Origin: Anaerolineae bacterium
GTDB taxonomy: Bacteria; Chloroflexota; Anaerolineae; Promineifilales; Promineifilaceae
Reading direction: 5' to 3'
DNA length: 64,000 nt
NCBI GenBank assembly: GCA_030425205.1
Contig: JAUIAP010000001.1
Coordinates: 434,001 to 498,000 of the forward strand
The translations under genes were made by a program, and so were the position numbers. The notes below the pieces were generated by a model. That model did not search any database. It had not been told where the DNA came from and saw only the letters and a list, made by a program, of their open reading frames with translations. Shown here piece by piece: positions 1 to 8,956 of the stretch. The number at the start of each line of letters is the position of its first letter. Position 1 is the stretch's first letter.

Positions 1-266
1 TTCAACCCGACCAACACAGGCTGGTCATAGAGCGTCAAACCATACTCATTTTTTGGCACATCCGCAGCAGTCAAAATCAGAAGGACCCCTTCAACAGCGA
101 GTGCTTGCGACAAATCCATGCTGATCATGCGGGCGTGCGGCTGCCCACTGAACATGACGCAGCCATACAGTGAATTTTCGCGCAAAATATCGGCTGGAAA
201 GTTGGCGGCTCCAGTTACTTTGGCGTGTGCATCGAGTTTAGGTTTCGTTCGGCCGATTTGTCGCAT
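1..266 (-). CDS. Molybdenum hydroxylase large subunit (xanthine dehydrogenase/CO dehydrogenase family), N-terminal part only
   Basis: The minus strand reads from an ATG at 266 out of the window's left edge, giving 88 codons. The translation carries the N-terminal a/b-hammerhead signature of molybdopterin-binding subunits: KLDAHAKVTGAANFPAD, then LYG, S-x-x-PHAR, an M-D-x-S-x-A-L-A segment and TAADVPKNEYG, ending in DQPVLVG. In this family the subunit binds the Mo-cytosine dinucleotide cofactor and hydroxylates purines, aldehydes or CO; the substrate cannot be told from this fragment. An in-frame TAA lies one codon upstream of the ATG, which fixes the start, and an AGGTGG ribosome-binding site lies about 14 nt upstream. 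A TCGGCCGA octamer falls at codons 4-6. The gene is divergent from the next one. The family call is firm; the rest lies outside the window. Confidence 0.88.
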   Translation of the reverse strand, partial: MRQIGRTKPKLDAHAKVTGAANFPADILRENSLYGCVMFSGQPHARMISMDLSQALAVEGVLLILTAADVPKNEYGLTLYDQPVLVGL

Positions 267-416
267 GATTTAAATGGATTCCCACCTGCGTGGAAAGAAC
301 AGGTTTGCATGTGTTTTGCTCATAATGATAACGTATGCAGCGTCAAAAATACATCCCTGCCAATTTCGCAAATTTTCCAAGCTGCGACAGTCGTTTCAAC
401 CTGCGTGCGAGCATGT

Positions 417-422
417 TATACT
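417..422 (+). promoter_or_regulatory. -10 box 6 nt before a start codon (leaderless start)
   Basis: TATACT is followed by CCCCAA and then the ATG at 429. Transcription starting about 6-7 nt after a -10 box would begin at or next to the start codon, so the mRNA would have no 5' leader. No Shine-Dalgarno sequence is visible. I see no convincing -35 box. Confidence 0.5.
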
Positions 423-428
423 CCCCAA

Positions 429-1109
429 ATGCAAACCTACTCACACGCCATCCTGACCGCCGCGCTCAACCGACCCCTCAAAAAGTGGCGTGCGCGCAAC
501 CCTGAGCGCATTCCGCCCGTTCAGACAGGTGCGCTCATGTTGGGTTCGATTCTGCCCGATGTACTGCTCATTGCAATTAGCGGCATCGCGATTGCGTCCG
601 ATTTTGCGCGCGGCGTTTTTCGTGATCCGCGCTTCACCCAGTTAACACCCGACACACCGACACCAACTGAGCTGCTCGACCTCTCTATGACGATGCGGCT
701 GTTTGACGTCTGGTTTTTTGAGAATCGCTGGATCATTTCGGCACAGAATATCTTTCACAGTCCGCTGATTTTGACCACGCTGATTATCGTTGGGTATCAA
801 CTGTGGCGGCGCGGGCAAAAACGTGGGGCGGCACTCTTTTGGATCGCGTGTGCGGCACTGTTGCATTCGCTGATCGACATTCCACTCCACACAAATGATG
901 GCCCGCTGCTGCTTTTTCCATTTAACTGGACGTATCGCTATTTTTCGCCGCTCAGCTATTGGGACCCAAACTACTATGGGCGAGAGTGGTCAATTTTTGA
1001 GCATGGGCTGGATGTGGTGCTATTGGTTTGGCTCGGGTGGTCGAATCGAGGGTGGCTGCGTTCAAGAATCGGCCGAAAAAATGATTCTTTAGAATTGGGC
1101 GTTGATTGA
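429..1109 (+). CDS. Membrane-bound metal-dependent hydrolase-like protein (DUF457/YdjM type)
   Basis: This 226-residue membrane protein has several hydrophobic segments. It carries the His/Asp cluster H146-S-L-I-D150-I-P-L-H154-T-N-D157 expected of the YdjM/DUF457 group of putative membrane metal-dependent hydrolases. The substrate of that family is not established. I chose the ATG at 429, not the upstream in-frame TTG/GTG-type starts from 225, because MQTYSHAILTAAL resembles the usual N-terminus and because a -10 box ends 6 nt before it. The longer reading would overlap the divergent molybdenum hydroxylase gene. The 3' end lies 22 nt from the convergent helicase gene. Confidence 0.7.
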   Translation: MQTYSHAILTAALNRPLKKWRARNPERIPPVQTGALMLGSILPDVLLIAISGIAIASDFARGVFRDPRFTQLTPDTPTPTELLDLSMTMRLFDVWFFENRWIISAQNIFHSPLILTTLIIVGYQLWRRGQKRGAALFWIACAALLHSLIDIPLHTNDGPLLLFPFNWTYRYFSPLSYWDPNYYGREWSIFEHGLDVVLLVWLGWSNRGWLRSRIGRKNDSLELGVD

Positions 1110-1131
1110 TGCGTGTCAACAGTCCGCTTCT

Positions 1132-3945
1132 CTATTGAGAGAGCCGATTCGTTTCGGCCGAAAACAAAAACCGCGCCAACAACCCCGATGGCGTTTCGCT
1201 CTCTGGATCAAACACCCCCACATCCCCCATCACCAAGAAACTGTCCCGCGCACGCGAAACGGCAACGTTGAGCATATTGACGTTTTGATCAAAAAAGAGC
1301 GGCGTGCGGACAGGCTCAGAATAGACAGGGGAAAAGATGATGATCGGTCGTTCACCCCCTTGCAGCGCGTGAATCGTGCCGACCGTATCGATCTTGAGTC
1401 GCTGTCCCGATAGGGCGGCGTTGAGCGTTTGGCGTTGCGCGGCGAATGGGGTGATGATGCCGACGATATCGGTCAGTTGTGCGTCGTAATACTGTTCGAT
1501 GAGGCTGCGATTTTGCGCCAGCCAGTAGGCGATGACGGCCGCTTCATGCTGATTGCGCCGACTGCTGCCCGCCTTTTCGGAGTCGCCGTCCACATGGAGA
1601 TAGCCGAGATGCGGAAATGGATAGTTTTGGATTGACGGGCGTATCGGCCGAAGTTTTCCCTCATAGGCCAGCCAATTGCAATAAGCAATAATTTCAGGTA
1701 CAGAGCGGCGATGCTCCGCCAAAAAGAGGCCGGGATCACCATGTTCAGGGCGCACAGCGGCACGGTTGTGGGCCATCTGCATCACAGAGCCGCGACTGGC
1801 GGCAAGGGCGCGGATGCGTGGATCGTCCGCTTGTTCAGCGTTGCGAATCACGGCGGCGGCGAGCAGCGTATCGGTATCTTGCTGGCGCGGGATGTTGTGA
1901 ATCGGCCGAATTTGTTGCGTATCTCCCACAATCAACGCTTGCCGCGCCAACGCAATCATCCCCCCCGACACCTCTGGCACGACCTGTCCCGCCTCATCAA
2001 CGACCAGCAAATCAAGCGTATTGAAGAGCGGCTCCGTTACATTCTGCTCCGTATACTCAAAAAAGCCGGGCCCACTCTGCATCGTCGCAACAAAACAGGG
2101 GGTCAACATCGCATAGCGTTGCCAGCGGTGCAGTTGGGCCGCGTAATGTTTGCCATCCTTTTGCCGACCCTTGATGTGCATCGCTTGCAGCCAGCGCGCC
2201 TCCCAATAGTGGGTTGCCAGCGTAAATAGCTGATGTCGCAAGGTCGTATCGAGCCAATCGAGCAGAGGATGCGTGGTCGTTTCTTGGGCAAGCAGATCGT
2301 GCAGCTCAAAATCTGGCGCACCAAACTGTTCACGCCACGCCTCCCATTCGGCAAGCAAGTGCGTGTAATCCCCCTGCATCTCCTCCAAATCGTAGAGCGT
2401 TTCGGCGAGTTGCGCTTCATCGGCCGCCAACTGATCGATCCAATACTGCATGTAGTTGCTGATGTTATCGCTGGTTGGTTCTGCGCTAAATTGGGGCAGG
2501 CGCGTGCTGGCAAAATGGGCGTTGCGGCGGATGCGTTCGGTCGAATCGCCACGCTGAAAACGGAAGCGCAATGGCTCGCGTTTTTGATAGGCGACCCAAT
2601 CTTCGGCTACGCGCGCATAGCGATCAAGCCGACGGCGTACTGCTGCGAGTTGCGTGCGGAGCGTTGCGGTGTCTGTCTCGTTATGGTGGGCGGCGAGAGT
2701 GTATGCGAGGGAGGTCGCGGTTGACAGTGCGCGGTGGGCGGCGGTCAGTGCCTCATGCAACGTGTCAATTGCGATATCGAGATTGTCGATTGGCGTTTGA
2801 AAATAGTTGGCGGCGCGTTCGAGAAAGCGCGGCGTATGATAGGCGACGAGATCGGGAATTTCGACGGTGGCGGGAAACCCTTTGCCGCGCTTGTTTGCCC
2901 AGAGAATGCCCTGCTCACTGGCTCGTGTCTGCTTCGCCTTTGTGTTGGTGAGATAGAGTCCGAAGCTATCAACGGGCAACCAGCGTTCAACACTCGTCAA
3001 TTTGGCAAAGCTGTCGATCACATTGGTGACGGCTTGATTGTTGGTGCTGGTGACCACGATCAGGGGCGGATCGCCGCCGTCAATCGCGGCTTGCGTCCAC
3101 AACGTGGCGACGACCGACTGCAACAGCGTCGTTTTGCCCGTTCCCGGCGGGCCGTTGATGGCACAAACGCTGTGTTCTTCCAGCGTCAGAAAGTTCATCA
3201 GGGCAACGCGTTGAGAAGGTGAGAGGGGAAATTCGGCCGAAACGCTCCCCACGTGCCAATGGGCATATTCGCCCCATGCGGAAGTGGTGAGTGGTGAGTG
3301 GTGAGTGGTAAGTGGTTGGGGTGAAACGTACTCTTCTAGCAGCGGCGGCACAATTTCTTGGCGCAGAATTTCTTCATAGACGCGCTGAACGTTTATGTTG
3401 TAACTGCGCGGGCTGCCGAGCGGCATGATGACCCCCTGCTGTCCCATACGAACCCCCTGCGCCAGCAACAGCTTCGGCCACTCCGCTCCACCGACGTGCG
3501 CCAACAAATCATAGCCATACTGCACCACCTCCTCCCACTCGGCATTGTCGAGCTTGCCCTCAAATAGATCGGCCTGCGCCGCGTCACCTAGAATGACGTC
3601 TTCCGTTGCGTTTGGTTCGAGAATCGCCTGTGGGACCCACGGACGCAGGCGACCATGAGGTGTCAATGTGCCAGCGTGGTCGAGTTGTGCGGGGATCAAG
3701 AGGGGCGTGATCGGCTTGCGGCGGTGGCGTGGCGCAATAAATGGCGCCAGCAGCACGTCAATGCGCTCGCGCTGGCTATCATCGCCAAAGAGCTGCGCGA
3801 CAAGGCGTTCATCGGCAATAAATCCCTCTTCAAATTGATCATCGGGCAGGGGTTGAAAGTCGTTGGGGTCGGCGTTGAGCATATCGGCCGAAACCAACGT
3901 CCGCTGCCAATAATCGACGACTCGGTAGGCAAATGTTGTGGTCAC
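1132..3945 (-). CDS. Superfamily 1 DNA/RNA helicase, DNA2/UPF1-like
   Basis: The 937-residue protein has the motifs of an SF1B helicase in order: Walker A GPPGTGKTTL near residue 262, the Walker B variant LLVVDEAGQ near 649, motif III VGDTQQIRPI, motif IV EHRRSVPEI, motif V TIHALQGGE, and motif VI NVAVSRARDS near 893. Such enzymes unwind DNA or remodel RNA with ATP; the partner here is unknown. The N-terminal 250 residues show no recognised domain. Start GTG at 3945 is preceded by TATAAT and 6 nt, so it is probably leaderless. Just before the helicase core is an in-frame run of tandem 7-mers that adds a P-L-T-T-H-H-S-P-L-T-T stretch (see repeat). The gene stands alone, followed on the same side of the junction by a selenoprotein gene. 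Confidence 0.87.
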   Translation of the reverse strand: MTTTFAYRVVDYWQRTLVSADMLNADPNDFQPLPDDQFEEGFIADERLVAQLFGDDSQRERIDVLLAPFIAPRHRRKPITPLLIPAQLDHAGTLTPHGRLRPWVPQAILEPNATEDVILGDAAQADLFEGKLDNAEWEEVVQYGYDLLAHVGGAEWPKLLLAQGVRMGQQGVIMPLGSPRSYNINVQRVYEEILRQEIVPPLLEEYVSPQPLTTHHSPLTTSAWGEYAHWHVGSVSAEFPLSPSQRVALMNFLTLEEHSVCAINGPPGTGKTTLLQSVVATLWTQAAIDGGDPPLIVVTSTNNQAVTNVIDSFAKLTSVERWLPVDSFGLYLTNTKAKQTRASEQGILWANKRGKGFPATVEIPDLVAYHTPRFLERAANYFQTPIDNLDIAIDTLHEALTAAHRALSTATSLAYTLAAHHNETDTATLRTQLAAVRRRLDRYARVAEDWVAYQKREPLRFRFQRGDSTERIRRNAHFASTRLPQFSAEPTSDNISNYMQYWIDQLAADEAQLAETLYDLEEMQGDYTHLLAEWEAWREQFGAPDFELHDLLAQETTTHPLLDWLDTTLRHQLFTLATHYWEARWLQAMHIKGRQKDGKHYAAQLHRWQRYAMLTPCFVATMQSGPGFFEYTEQNVTEPLFNTLDLLVVDEAGQVVPEVSGGMIALARQALIVGDTQQIRPIHNIPRQQDTDTLLAAAVIRNAEQADDPRIRALAASRGSVMQMAHNRAAVRPEHGDPGLFLAEHRRSVPEIIAYCNWLAYEGKLRPIRPSIQNYPFPHLGYLHVDGDSEKAGSSRRNQHEAAVIAYWLAQNRSLIEQYYDAQLTDIVGIITPFAAQRQTLNAALSGQRLKIDTVGTIHALQGGERPIIIFSPVYSEPVRTPLFFDQNVNMLNVAVSRARDSFLVMGDVGVFDPESETPSGLLARFLFSAETNRLSQ
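3283..3315. repeat. Tandem 7-mer microrepeat inside the helicase gene
   Basis: AGTGGTG is repeated three times, followed by AGTGGTA and AGTGG. On the coding strand this reads in frame through the helicase as a Pro-Leu-Thr-Thr-His-rich linker. It sits between the N-terminal region and the helicase core, where a loop extension would be tolerated. The same style of degenerate short tandem repeat otherwise occurs at gene junctions in this window. Confidence 0.8.
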
Positions 3946-3951
3946 GTGCCA

Positions 3952-3957
3952 ATTATA
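3952..3957 (-). promoter_or_regulatory. -10 box (TATAAT) 6 nt before the helicase start
   Basis: On the minus strand TATAAT is followed by TGGCAC and the GTG start at 3945. The spacing matches the leaderless pattern seen at several other genes here. No clear -35 hexamer is seen. Confidence 0.5.
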
Positions 3958-3974
3958 ACAGGTCGCGTTGGGAT

Positions 3975-4865
3975 TTATCCCGCTGCTGACTTACGAAGTT
4001 GGCGCAATCTTTCACGCACGGCTGAACCCATCTCCGCAACAATCGGGGACGGCTCTTGCGGTTGCCATGCACGCATCGTTTCTTTCGTCGAGAGCGGCCA
4101 GATCGAATCGGAATGGATAATGGTAGAAGCGGCGGCGGCATCTGCGAGCAAATGCAACGCACTGAGTAAAATTTTGGTTTGAGTTTGCACATCGAACGGC
4201 CGACCGAGCGTTTGACCGAATGGGTGTTCAACGGCAAGCGTGCGCGGTGTGCCGATTTTTTCTGCCCAGAACGGCATCGGGGTTATGAGCGTCGTTGCGA
4301 TGCCCGCCGCTTCAATTAGACGCGCCAACACGGGCGCGTTGATGCAGCAATCGGGTCAGGTGGGAACCAAAATCGCACCATCCACCCGATCTGTTTTCAT
4401 CCGCTCTATCATGCGTGGGGCCGCAACCATCTCCCAGCTCGTTGTATCGGGTGGAAACCCCTGATACCCCATCAAGCTGTATGCCTCATCTGCCATGCTG
4501 CCTACTTCACCCCCGTCTACCAATTCACGCAACCGTGTCAGCGGCAGCACGACATTAAAATCTTGCAGTATGAATTCAGGGTTGATGTGAAGGTGAGCCA
4601 CGCCGATTTCGGCTTGCGTGATCGTGCGGGGAATTGTGCGAAAGGCGGGATCACCCCACGTCGGTTCTTGTCGCTCATGCGCGAGATCAAACGGAAGTTG
4701 TTGCTCTTTGCGATAGAGACCGCCCGTTGTAATCAGTGCAATGCGGCTGTTGGCGAGTGGTTTATTGAGTGCAGAAAAGGGAGTCTGTTCGGCAGGCTCA
4801 CGCTCATCCAACTGATAAAACGTGGCAATTAGGCGCGGAAGAAATTTGAAGCTATCAACCGTCAT
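3975..4865 (-). CDS. GrdB/PrdB-like selenoprotein (glycine/sarcosine/betaine reductase selenoprotein B family), UGA read as Sec
   Basis: Two open segments in the same frame (4865-4359 and 4355-3975) are separated only by a TGA at 4358-4356. Read through, they give 296 residues with Sec at position 170 in the context DGAILVPT-U-PDCC. That is the T-U-P-x-C site of the GrdB/PrdB family, and the sequence resumes at once with the conserved NAPVLARLIEAAGI. In characterised members this Sec attacks the substrate (D-proline, or glycine/betaine bound to the enzyme) in reductive cleavage. A perfect hairpin after the UGA fits a bacterial SECIS element (4320-4339). No grdA/prdA-like partner, selA, selB, selC or selD is in the window. 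The substrate is unknown, and lone relatives of unknown role are common. A pseudogene is possible but unlikely, since both halves remain open and conserved at the join. Confidence 0.85.
4320..4339 (-). promoter_or_regulatory. Putative bacterial SECIS hairpin of the selenoprotein gene
   Basis: Sixteen nucleotides after the UGA codon, ACGCGCC pairs perfectly with GGCGCGT (7 bp) around the 6-nt loop CGTGTT. The loop begins 24 nt after the UGA, inside the usual 16-37 nt window, and has G at its second position as the bacterial SECIS model requires. SelB would bind here to deliver Sec-tRNA. I judged the structure by eye, without folding energies. Confidence 0.7.
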
Positions 4866-4964
4866 TGCAATTTACGTGTTCCGCGATTTAGCAATCCCGA
4901 AATATTCAGTAACAAGTTGCCGTAAACCAAGCGGCTCACCAGCGAAGCATGAAAACAACCATTC

Positions 4965-4991
4965 AATTCGTGTAATTCGTGTAATTCGTGG
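4965..4991. repeat. Tandem 9-mer junction microrepeat
   Basis: AATTCGTGT occurs twice and is followed by AATTCGTGG, in the gap between the selenoprotein and phosphotransferase genes. Its forward translation (I-R-V-I-R-V-I-R-G) resembles spurious peptides often called as ORFs in bacterial genomes, so I do not annotate a gene here. Confidence 0.75.
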
Positions 4992-5021
4992 CTATTTTCA
5001 AAGGGAAAGACGAGGTTAATT

Positions 5022-6086
5022 TCAAATCGTCCCCTTCTCTATCGCTTGCGTCGCAATCAAACCACACGCTTTGACCGCTTCGAGCAGGCCTGCAAAACGT
5101 GGATCTTTTGTGTGACCGAGCTTCCAGCGTTGATAGATTTGCTGGACGATCACGCCTAGTTTGAACGCGCCATACGCATAGTAAAACGCGACGTTATCGA
5201 CATTGCGTCCGCTCTTTTCCGCATAACGATCAACGACCTCACGACGCGTTAAATTGCCGGGCAACGTGGTTGGCGAGAGGTTGAGCAGTTGGATGATGGC
5301 TGGATCGGTTGCTTCCACCCAGTAGCTCAATGAGGTTCCCAAATCCATCAATGGGTCGCCGACGGTTGCCATCTCCCAATCGAGAACGGCGATGATGTTG
5401 CGCCAATCGGCCGAATCTAGCACAAAGTTGTCATACTTAAAGTCGTTGTGAATCAGCGTTGCGCCCGTTTCCGCTGGTTGATTATCGGCCAGCCATGCAG
5501 CGGCCTCGTCCATCGCCAGAACGTCATCGGTCATCGATTTCTGCCAGCGGCGCGTCCAGCCACTTATTTGACGGCCTATATAGCCTTCAGGTCGGCCGAA
5601 ATCGGCCAAGCCAGCCGCCTCTAAGTCGATCGCGTGCAGTTCTGCCAGCGCATCAACGAGAGACTCTGAGACTTGGCGCATCGTTGTGGGGTCAGGGTGC
5701 ATCTTTTTTGGCATGGTCGGCCGCAAAATCACGCCGCGCACCCGCTCCATAACGTAAAACTCTGCGCCAAGAATGCTCTCGTCATCGGTGTAAAGCAGCG
5801 GCTTAGGTGCCTTATCATAAACGGGATTGAGTTTAGACAGAATCGTATACTCGCGGCTCATGTCATGGGCTGACTTAATGTTCGCTCCAAACGGTGGGCG
5901 GCGCAGCACCATTTCGCGTTCTCCCAGCCGCAGCATGTAGGTCAAATTGGAAAAGCCGCCGGGAAACTGTTCGACGCTCAGTTCACCTGTCAAATCTAGC
6001 TGGTCACGTAGGTATGCACCTAGCGTTTCTGTGTCAAACTCTTCGCCAGGACGAATTTTTTTCGGCCGATCCTCAAATTCACTCAT
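5022..6086 (-). CDS. Phosphotransferase family protein (APH fold, ACAD10/11 kinase-like)
   Basis: The 354-residue protein has the aminoglycoside-phosphotransferase kinase fold. The N-lobe contains PGGFSNLTY and MVLRRPP. The catalytic loop is IHNDFKYDNF near residues 210-219, and the metal-binding segment DWEMATVGDP lies near 236. This combination is typical of the family found next to, or fused with, acyl-CoA dehydrogenases (ACAD10/11), which phosphorylates hydroxy-acyl-CoA intermediates. No acyl-CoA dehydrogenase lies nearby, so the substrate is an inference. The ATG start gives the family's usual length. A TCGGCCGA octamer lies near each end of the gene. Confidence 0.85.
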   Translation of the reverse strand: MSEFEDRPKKIRPGEEFDTETLGAYLRDQLDLTGELSVEQFPGGFSNLTYMLRLGEREMVLRRPPFGANIKSAHDMSREYTILSKLNPVYDKAPKPLLYTDDESILGAEFYVMERVRGVILRPTMPKKMHPDPTTMRQVSESLVDALAELHAIDLEAAGLADFGRPEGYIGRQISGWTRRWQKSMTDDVLAMDEAAAWLADNQPAETGATLIHNDFKYDNFVLDSADWRNIIAVLDWEMATVGDPLMDLGTSLSYWVEATDPAIIQLLNLSPTTLPGNLTRREVVDRYAEKSGRNVDNVAFYYAYGAFKLGVIVQQIYQRWKLGHTKDPRFAGLLEAVKACGLIATQAIEKGTI

Positions 6087-6206
6087 TTACACTCCACTTA
6101 CTAAAGATTTCAGACTAGCTTACCATTGCAAGATGAAAAGTCACTGATTACCGTTACAATTGTGCCACATCAATTGAAATGCTTAAAACTATTAGCGTGC
6201 AAGTTG

Positions 6207-6220
6207 CAATTCTAGAATTG
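6207..6220. other. 14-bp perfect palindrome in a divergent promoter region
   Basis: CAATTCTAGAATTG lies between the divergent phosphotransferase and decarboxylase genes. It sits beside imperfect inverted copies of a GCAAGTTGCAA-like repeat (about 6199 and 6247). It could be an operator, but it also looks like the junction microrepeats seen elsewhere. Nothing else is recognised in this 190-nt gap. Confidence 0.45.
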
Positions 6221-6278
6221 TCATGGAGACATATTCCTAACTGTAGCTTGCAACTTACAACTATTCACGAGGATATTT

Positions 6279-7220
6279 ATGCGCGTACTAATTACGGGCG
6301 CAGCCGGCTTTGTCGGCTCCCATCTCTCTGATCGCTATCTCGCCGAAGGCCACCAAGTCGTCGGTATGGATAATCTCATCACGGGCAATATGGATAACAT
6401 CGCCCACCTATTTGGCAATCCAAACTTCAAATTTATCAAACATGATGTAAGTAACTACATCTATGTCGAAGGTGATCTCGATGCCGTGCTGCATTTCGCC
6501 TCACCGGCTAGCCCCAACGACTATCTTGAACACCCGATCCCAACAATGAAGGTTGGCTCACTCGGCACGCTCAACACGCTTGGGCTCGCAAAGGCAAAAA
6601 ATGCGCGCTATCTGCTCGCCAGCACAAGTGAAGTTTACGGCGATCCAGAGGTCAACCCGCAACCCGAAACGTATTGGGGCAATGTCAATCCAATCGGACC
6701 GCGTGGCGTTTACGACGAAGCGAAACGCTTTTCAGAAGCTCTTGTGCTCGCTTATCAGCGTTATCATGGTGTGAAGGCACGTATTGTTCGCATTTTCAAC
6801 ACCTATGGCCCTCGCATGCGGCTGCATGATGGGCGCGTTGTACCAAACTTCATCTACCAAGCCTTAACGGGCCAACCGCTGACCGTTTACATGGATGGGC
6901 AGCAAACCCGCTCATTCCAGTATGTCAGCGATCTAGTCGATGGCGTGTATAAGCTGCTGCTCTCTGACGAACTACTTCCCACAAATATCGGCAATCCGTA
7001 TGAGATGACCATTCTCGAATTTGCCGAAGCGGTCGTCGAATTGACCAACAGCGGTTCCGAAATCATCTTTGTGCAGCCAGAAGACGACCGCATTAAGGAT
7101 GATCCAAAAGTGCGCCGCCCTGACATCACAAAGGCGCGCGCCGTGTTGGGTTGGGAGCCACAGGTTAATCTCGCCGATGGTCTTGCCAAAACGGTTGATT
7201 ACTTCCGTGACAAGGTCTAA
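6279..7220 (+). CDS. UDP-glucuronate decarboxylase family NAD-dependent epimerase/dehydratase
   Basis: The 313-residue protein is an extended short-chain dehydrogenase. The NAD-binding GAAGFVG lies at residues 7-13, the serine/threonine segment STSEVYGDP near 118, and the catalytic Y145-DEA-K149. The substrate region TYGPRMR and the near-C-terminal [14 protein letters not shown] match UDP-xylose synthases, which convert UDP-glucuronate to UDP-xylose. A related dTDP-glucose dehydratase activity is less likely. A GAGGA ribosome-binding site precedes the ATG. It is the first of a run of surface-glycan genes and is followed by a terminator-like hairpin. Confidence 0.87.
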   Translation: MRVLITGAAGFVGSHLSDRYLAEGHQVVGMDNLITGNMDNIAHLFGNPNFKFIKHDVSNYIYVEGDLDAVLHFASPASPNDYLEHPIPTMKVGSLGTLNTLGLAKAKNARYLLASTSEVYGDPEVNPQPETYWGNVNPIGPRGVYDEAKRFSEALVLAYQRYHGVKARIVRIFNTYGPRMRLHDGRVVPNFIYQALTGQPLTVYMDGQQTRSFQYVSDLVDGVYKLLLSDELLPTNIGNPYEMTILEFAEAVVELTNSGSEIIFVQPEDDRIKDDPKVRRPDITKARAVLGWEPQVNLADGLAKTVDYFRDKV

Positions 7221-7288
7221 AACGTGAGCATTAGGGGAAGCGTTGCCCGTTCGTAGTGGCAGCGACGGAATAGAATTGTCATACTTAT

Positions 7289-7317
7289 ATACCGCGTCGC
7301 ATGATGCGGTATTTTTG
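7289..7317 (+). terminator. Intrinsic terminator after the decarboxylase gene
   Basis: ATACCGC (7289-7295) pairs with GCGGTAT (7306-7312), and a short T-run follows. It separates the decarboxylase gene from the O-antigen ligase gene, so the two are probably not one simple operon. Confidence 0.65.
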
Positions 7318-7443
7318 TTGTATGGAGAAACTAGGACAACACACGACAGGTTATGCGCGGTGTGTCCACTGAAGCGGCGTCGTAAAGCCAACTGATCCTT
7401 CGTTGATTTTGCGCAATACGCGCCAAAAAATCCGTCTATTTCG

Positions 7444-8937
7444 ATGAATCTTCTTACCGCTGAATTCTCACTCTTCAACGTTCGGCTCGAACGCTGGCAG
7501 TGGCTGGCAGCTCTTGGGCTGGGGTTAGCCCTTGCCATATTTCCGCCACTGTTCGTTATGGTGGGGGCAGCGGCGATTTTGGTTGGCATTGCGGTGTTGT
7601 CACAACCGTTGGTCGGTGTGGTACTGGCGCTGTTTCTGGGACCGCTTGGGGGCTGGGAGGGGGTCTTTATCGGCGGGCCACTGGGCGAGATTACGTCTGG
7701 ACAGTTGATGATTCTGTTTACAATGGTCTGCTGGGTCGCACGCAATCTAGTGCGTGGGCGTTTCCCAATCCCCAGTACGATTTTTAGTGTGACGCTGTCA
7801 ATTTGGGTCGTGCTGGGTGCGGCAACATTGACAGGCTCACTGTCACCATTTGATGGCGTCAAAGAGATCTTGAAGTGGACAGAAGTACTGTTCATCATTT
7901 GGATTGTGCTTGATCTGACACGCGAGTGGGATCGACGACAGGTCATTTGGGGGACTGTTGCGGTGTTGTTGGCGGCAGGGGTTGTCCAGGCATTTTGGGG
8001 GATCTTTCAATTTGCCGTGCGCGGCAGCGGGCCGGGACATTTTATTATTTTCGGCCGATTCTATCGCGCCACTGGCTCATTCATGCAACCCAACCCCTAT
8101 GGTGGCTACATCGCACTAAACGCCTGTCTCGCTATTGGGGTCTTCGCTGGTCTATTTATTTACTTCTGGAATCATTTACCTGAAAAGCAGCGCAGGTGGG
8201 ACAACGTCTTACGTCGCTCGCCCCTCACCCTACTTGTCGGAATCGTTGCTGCCATTTTGCTGTTTGGCCTGATCGGCTCATGGTCACGCGGCGCATGGCT
8301 CAACTTCATCGCCGCCGCAGGCATTTTTGCGCTGTTCATGCCAAAGGAACGTAAACGGGGCTTGACACTAGTCTTTCTTGGCGCGGCCGCCTTTTTCCTC
8401 ATTTGGAATTTAGGCTTAATCCCTGTGGCAATTCGCGAGCGATTGTTTGGTTTTCTCGCCACATTTCAATTCCAGCGCGTCAATGAAATTCTGCTGACGC
8501 CTGAGAACTACGCCGTTGTCGAGCGGTTGGCGCATTGGGAAGCGGCGATCAGCATGGCGACCGAACAGCCATGGCTCGGCGTTGGCATCGGCAACTATGC
8601 AGCCGCCTACCCCGATCATCTCGTTCCCGGCTGGTTCGAGCCGCTCGGCCATGCACACAACATGTACCTCAACGTTTTTGCCGAGATGGGTATCGTTGGA
8701 CTGATCGGGTATGCGCTTTTGTGGATTCCTATATTTTGGTTGTCGATCGATTTAACACGCAAGCTCGATTGGCCTCTGCGCGGCATTCCGCTGGGGCTTT
8801 TTGCCGGGTTTGTCGGTCTGAGCGTCCACCATCTGCTCGATAACCTTTATGTGAAGAATAATTTAATTTATCTAGGCGTGACGTTTGCGCTACTTGTTCT
8901 GTTAAAATGGAATATGGAAGAGGAACAGCGTTCCTGA
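7444..8937 (+). CDS. O-antigen ligase family (Wzy_C) membrane protein
   Basis: The 497-residue protein is strongly hydrophobic, with about ten or more predicted membrane segments. It has the Wzy_C signature: SWSRGAW, a long external loop, and GVGIGNYAAAYPDH followed by HAHNMYLNVFAEMG near residue 402. Family members join or polymerise lipid-linked glycans at the outer face of the membrane. Whether this one ligates glycan to lipid, to protein, or polymerises repeat units cannot be told from sequence. No strong ribosome-binding site precedes the ATG. It is followed by a GtrA protein and a glycosyltransferase, consistent with one surface-polysaccharide transcription unit. Confidence 0.85.
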   Translation: MNLLTAEFSLFNVRLERWQWLAALGLGLALAIFPPLFVMVGAAAILVGIAVLSQPLVGVVLALFLGPLGGWEGVFIGGPLGEITSGQLMILFTMVCWVARNLVRGRFPIPSTIFSVTLSIWVVLGAATLTGSLSPFDGVKEILKWTEVLFIIWIVLDLTREWDRRQVIWGTVAVLLAAGVVQAFWGIFQFAVRGSGPGHFIIFGRFYRATGSFMQPNPYGGYIALNACLAIGVFAGLFIYFWNHLPEKQRRWDNVLRRSPLTLLVGIVAAILLFGLIGSWSRGAWLNFIAAAGIFALFMPKERKRGLTLVFLGAAAFFLIWNLGLIPVAIRERLFGFLATFQFQRVNEILLTPENYAVVERLAHWEAAISMATEQPWLGVGIGNYAAAYPDHLVPGWFEPLGHAHNMYLNVFAEMGIVGLIGYALLWIPIFWLSIDLTRKLDWPLRGIPLGLFAGFVGLSVHHLLDNLYVKNNLIYLGVTFALLVLLKWNMEEEQRS

Positions 8938-8956
8938 AACTAGAGAGAAGATATTT

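Noticed and set aside
4822..5019. ORF with I-R-V-I-R-V-I-R-G repeat
   Set aside because: It is the translation of the AATTCGTGT microrepeat, a well-known type of spurious peptide.
6972..7946. Long minus-strand ORF spanning the decarboxylase and O-antigen ligase genes
   Set aside because: It overlaps two well-supported genes and a terminator and shows no family match or membrane and motif logic.
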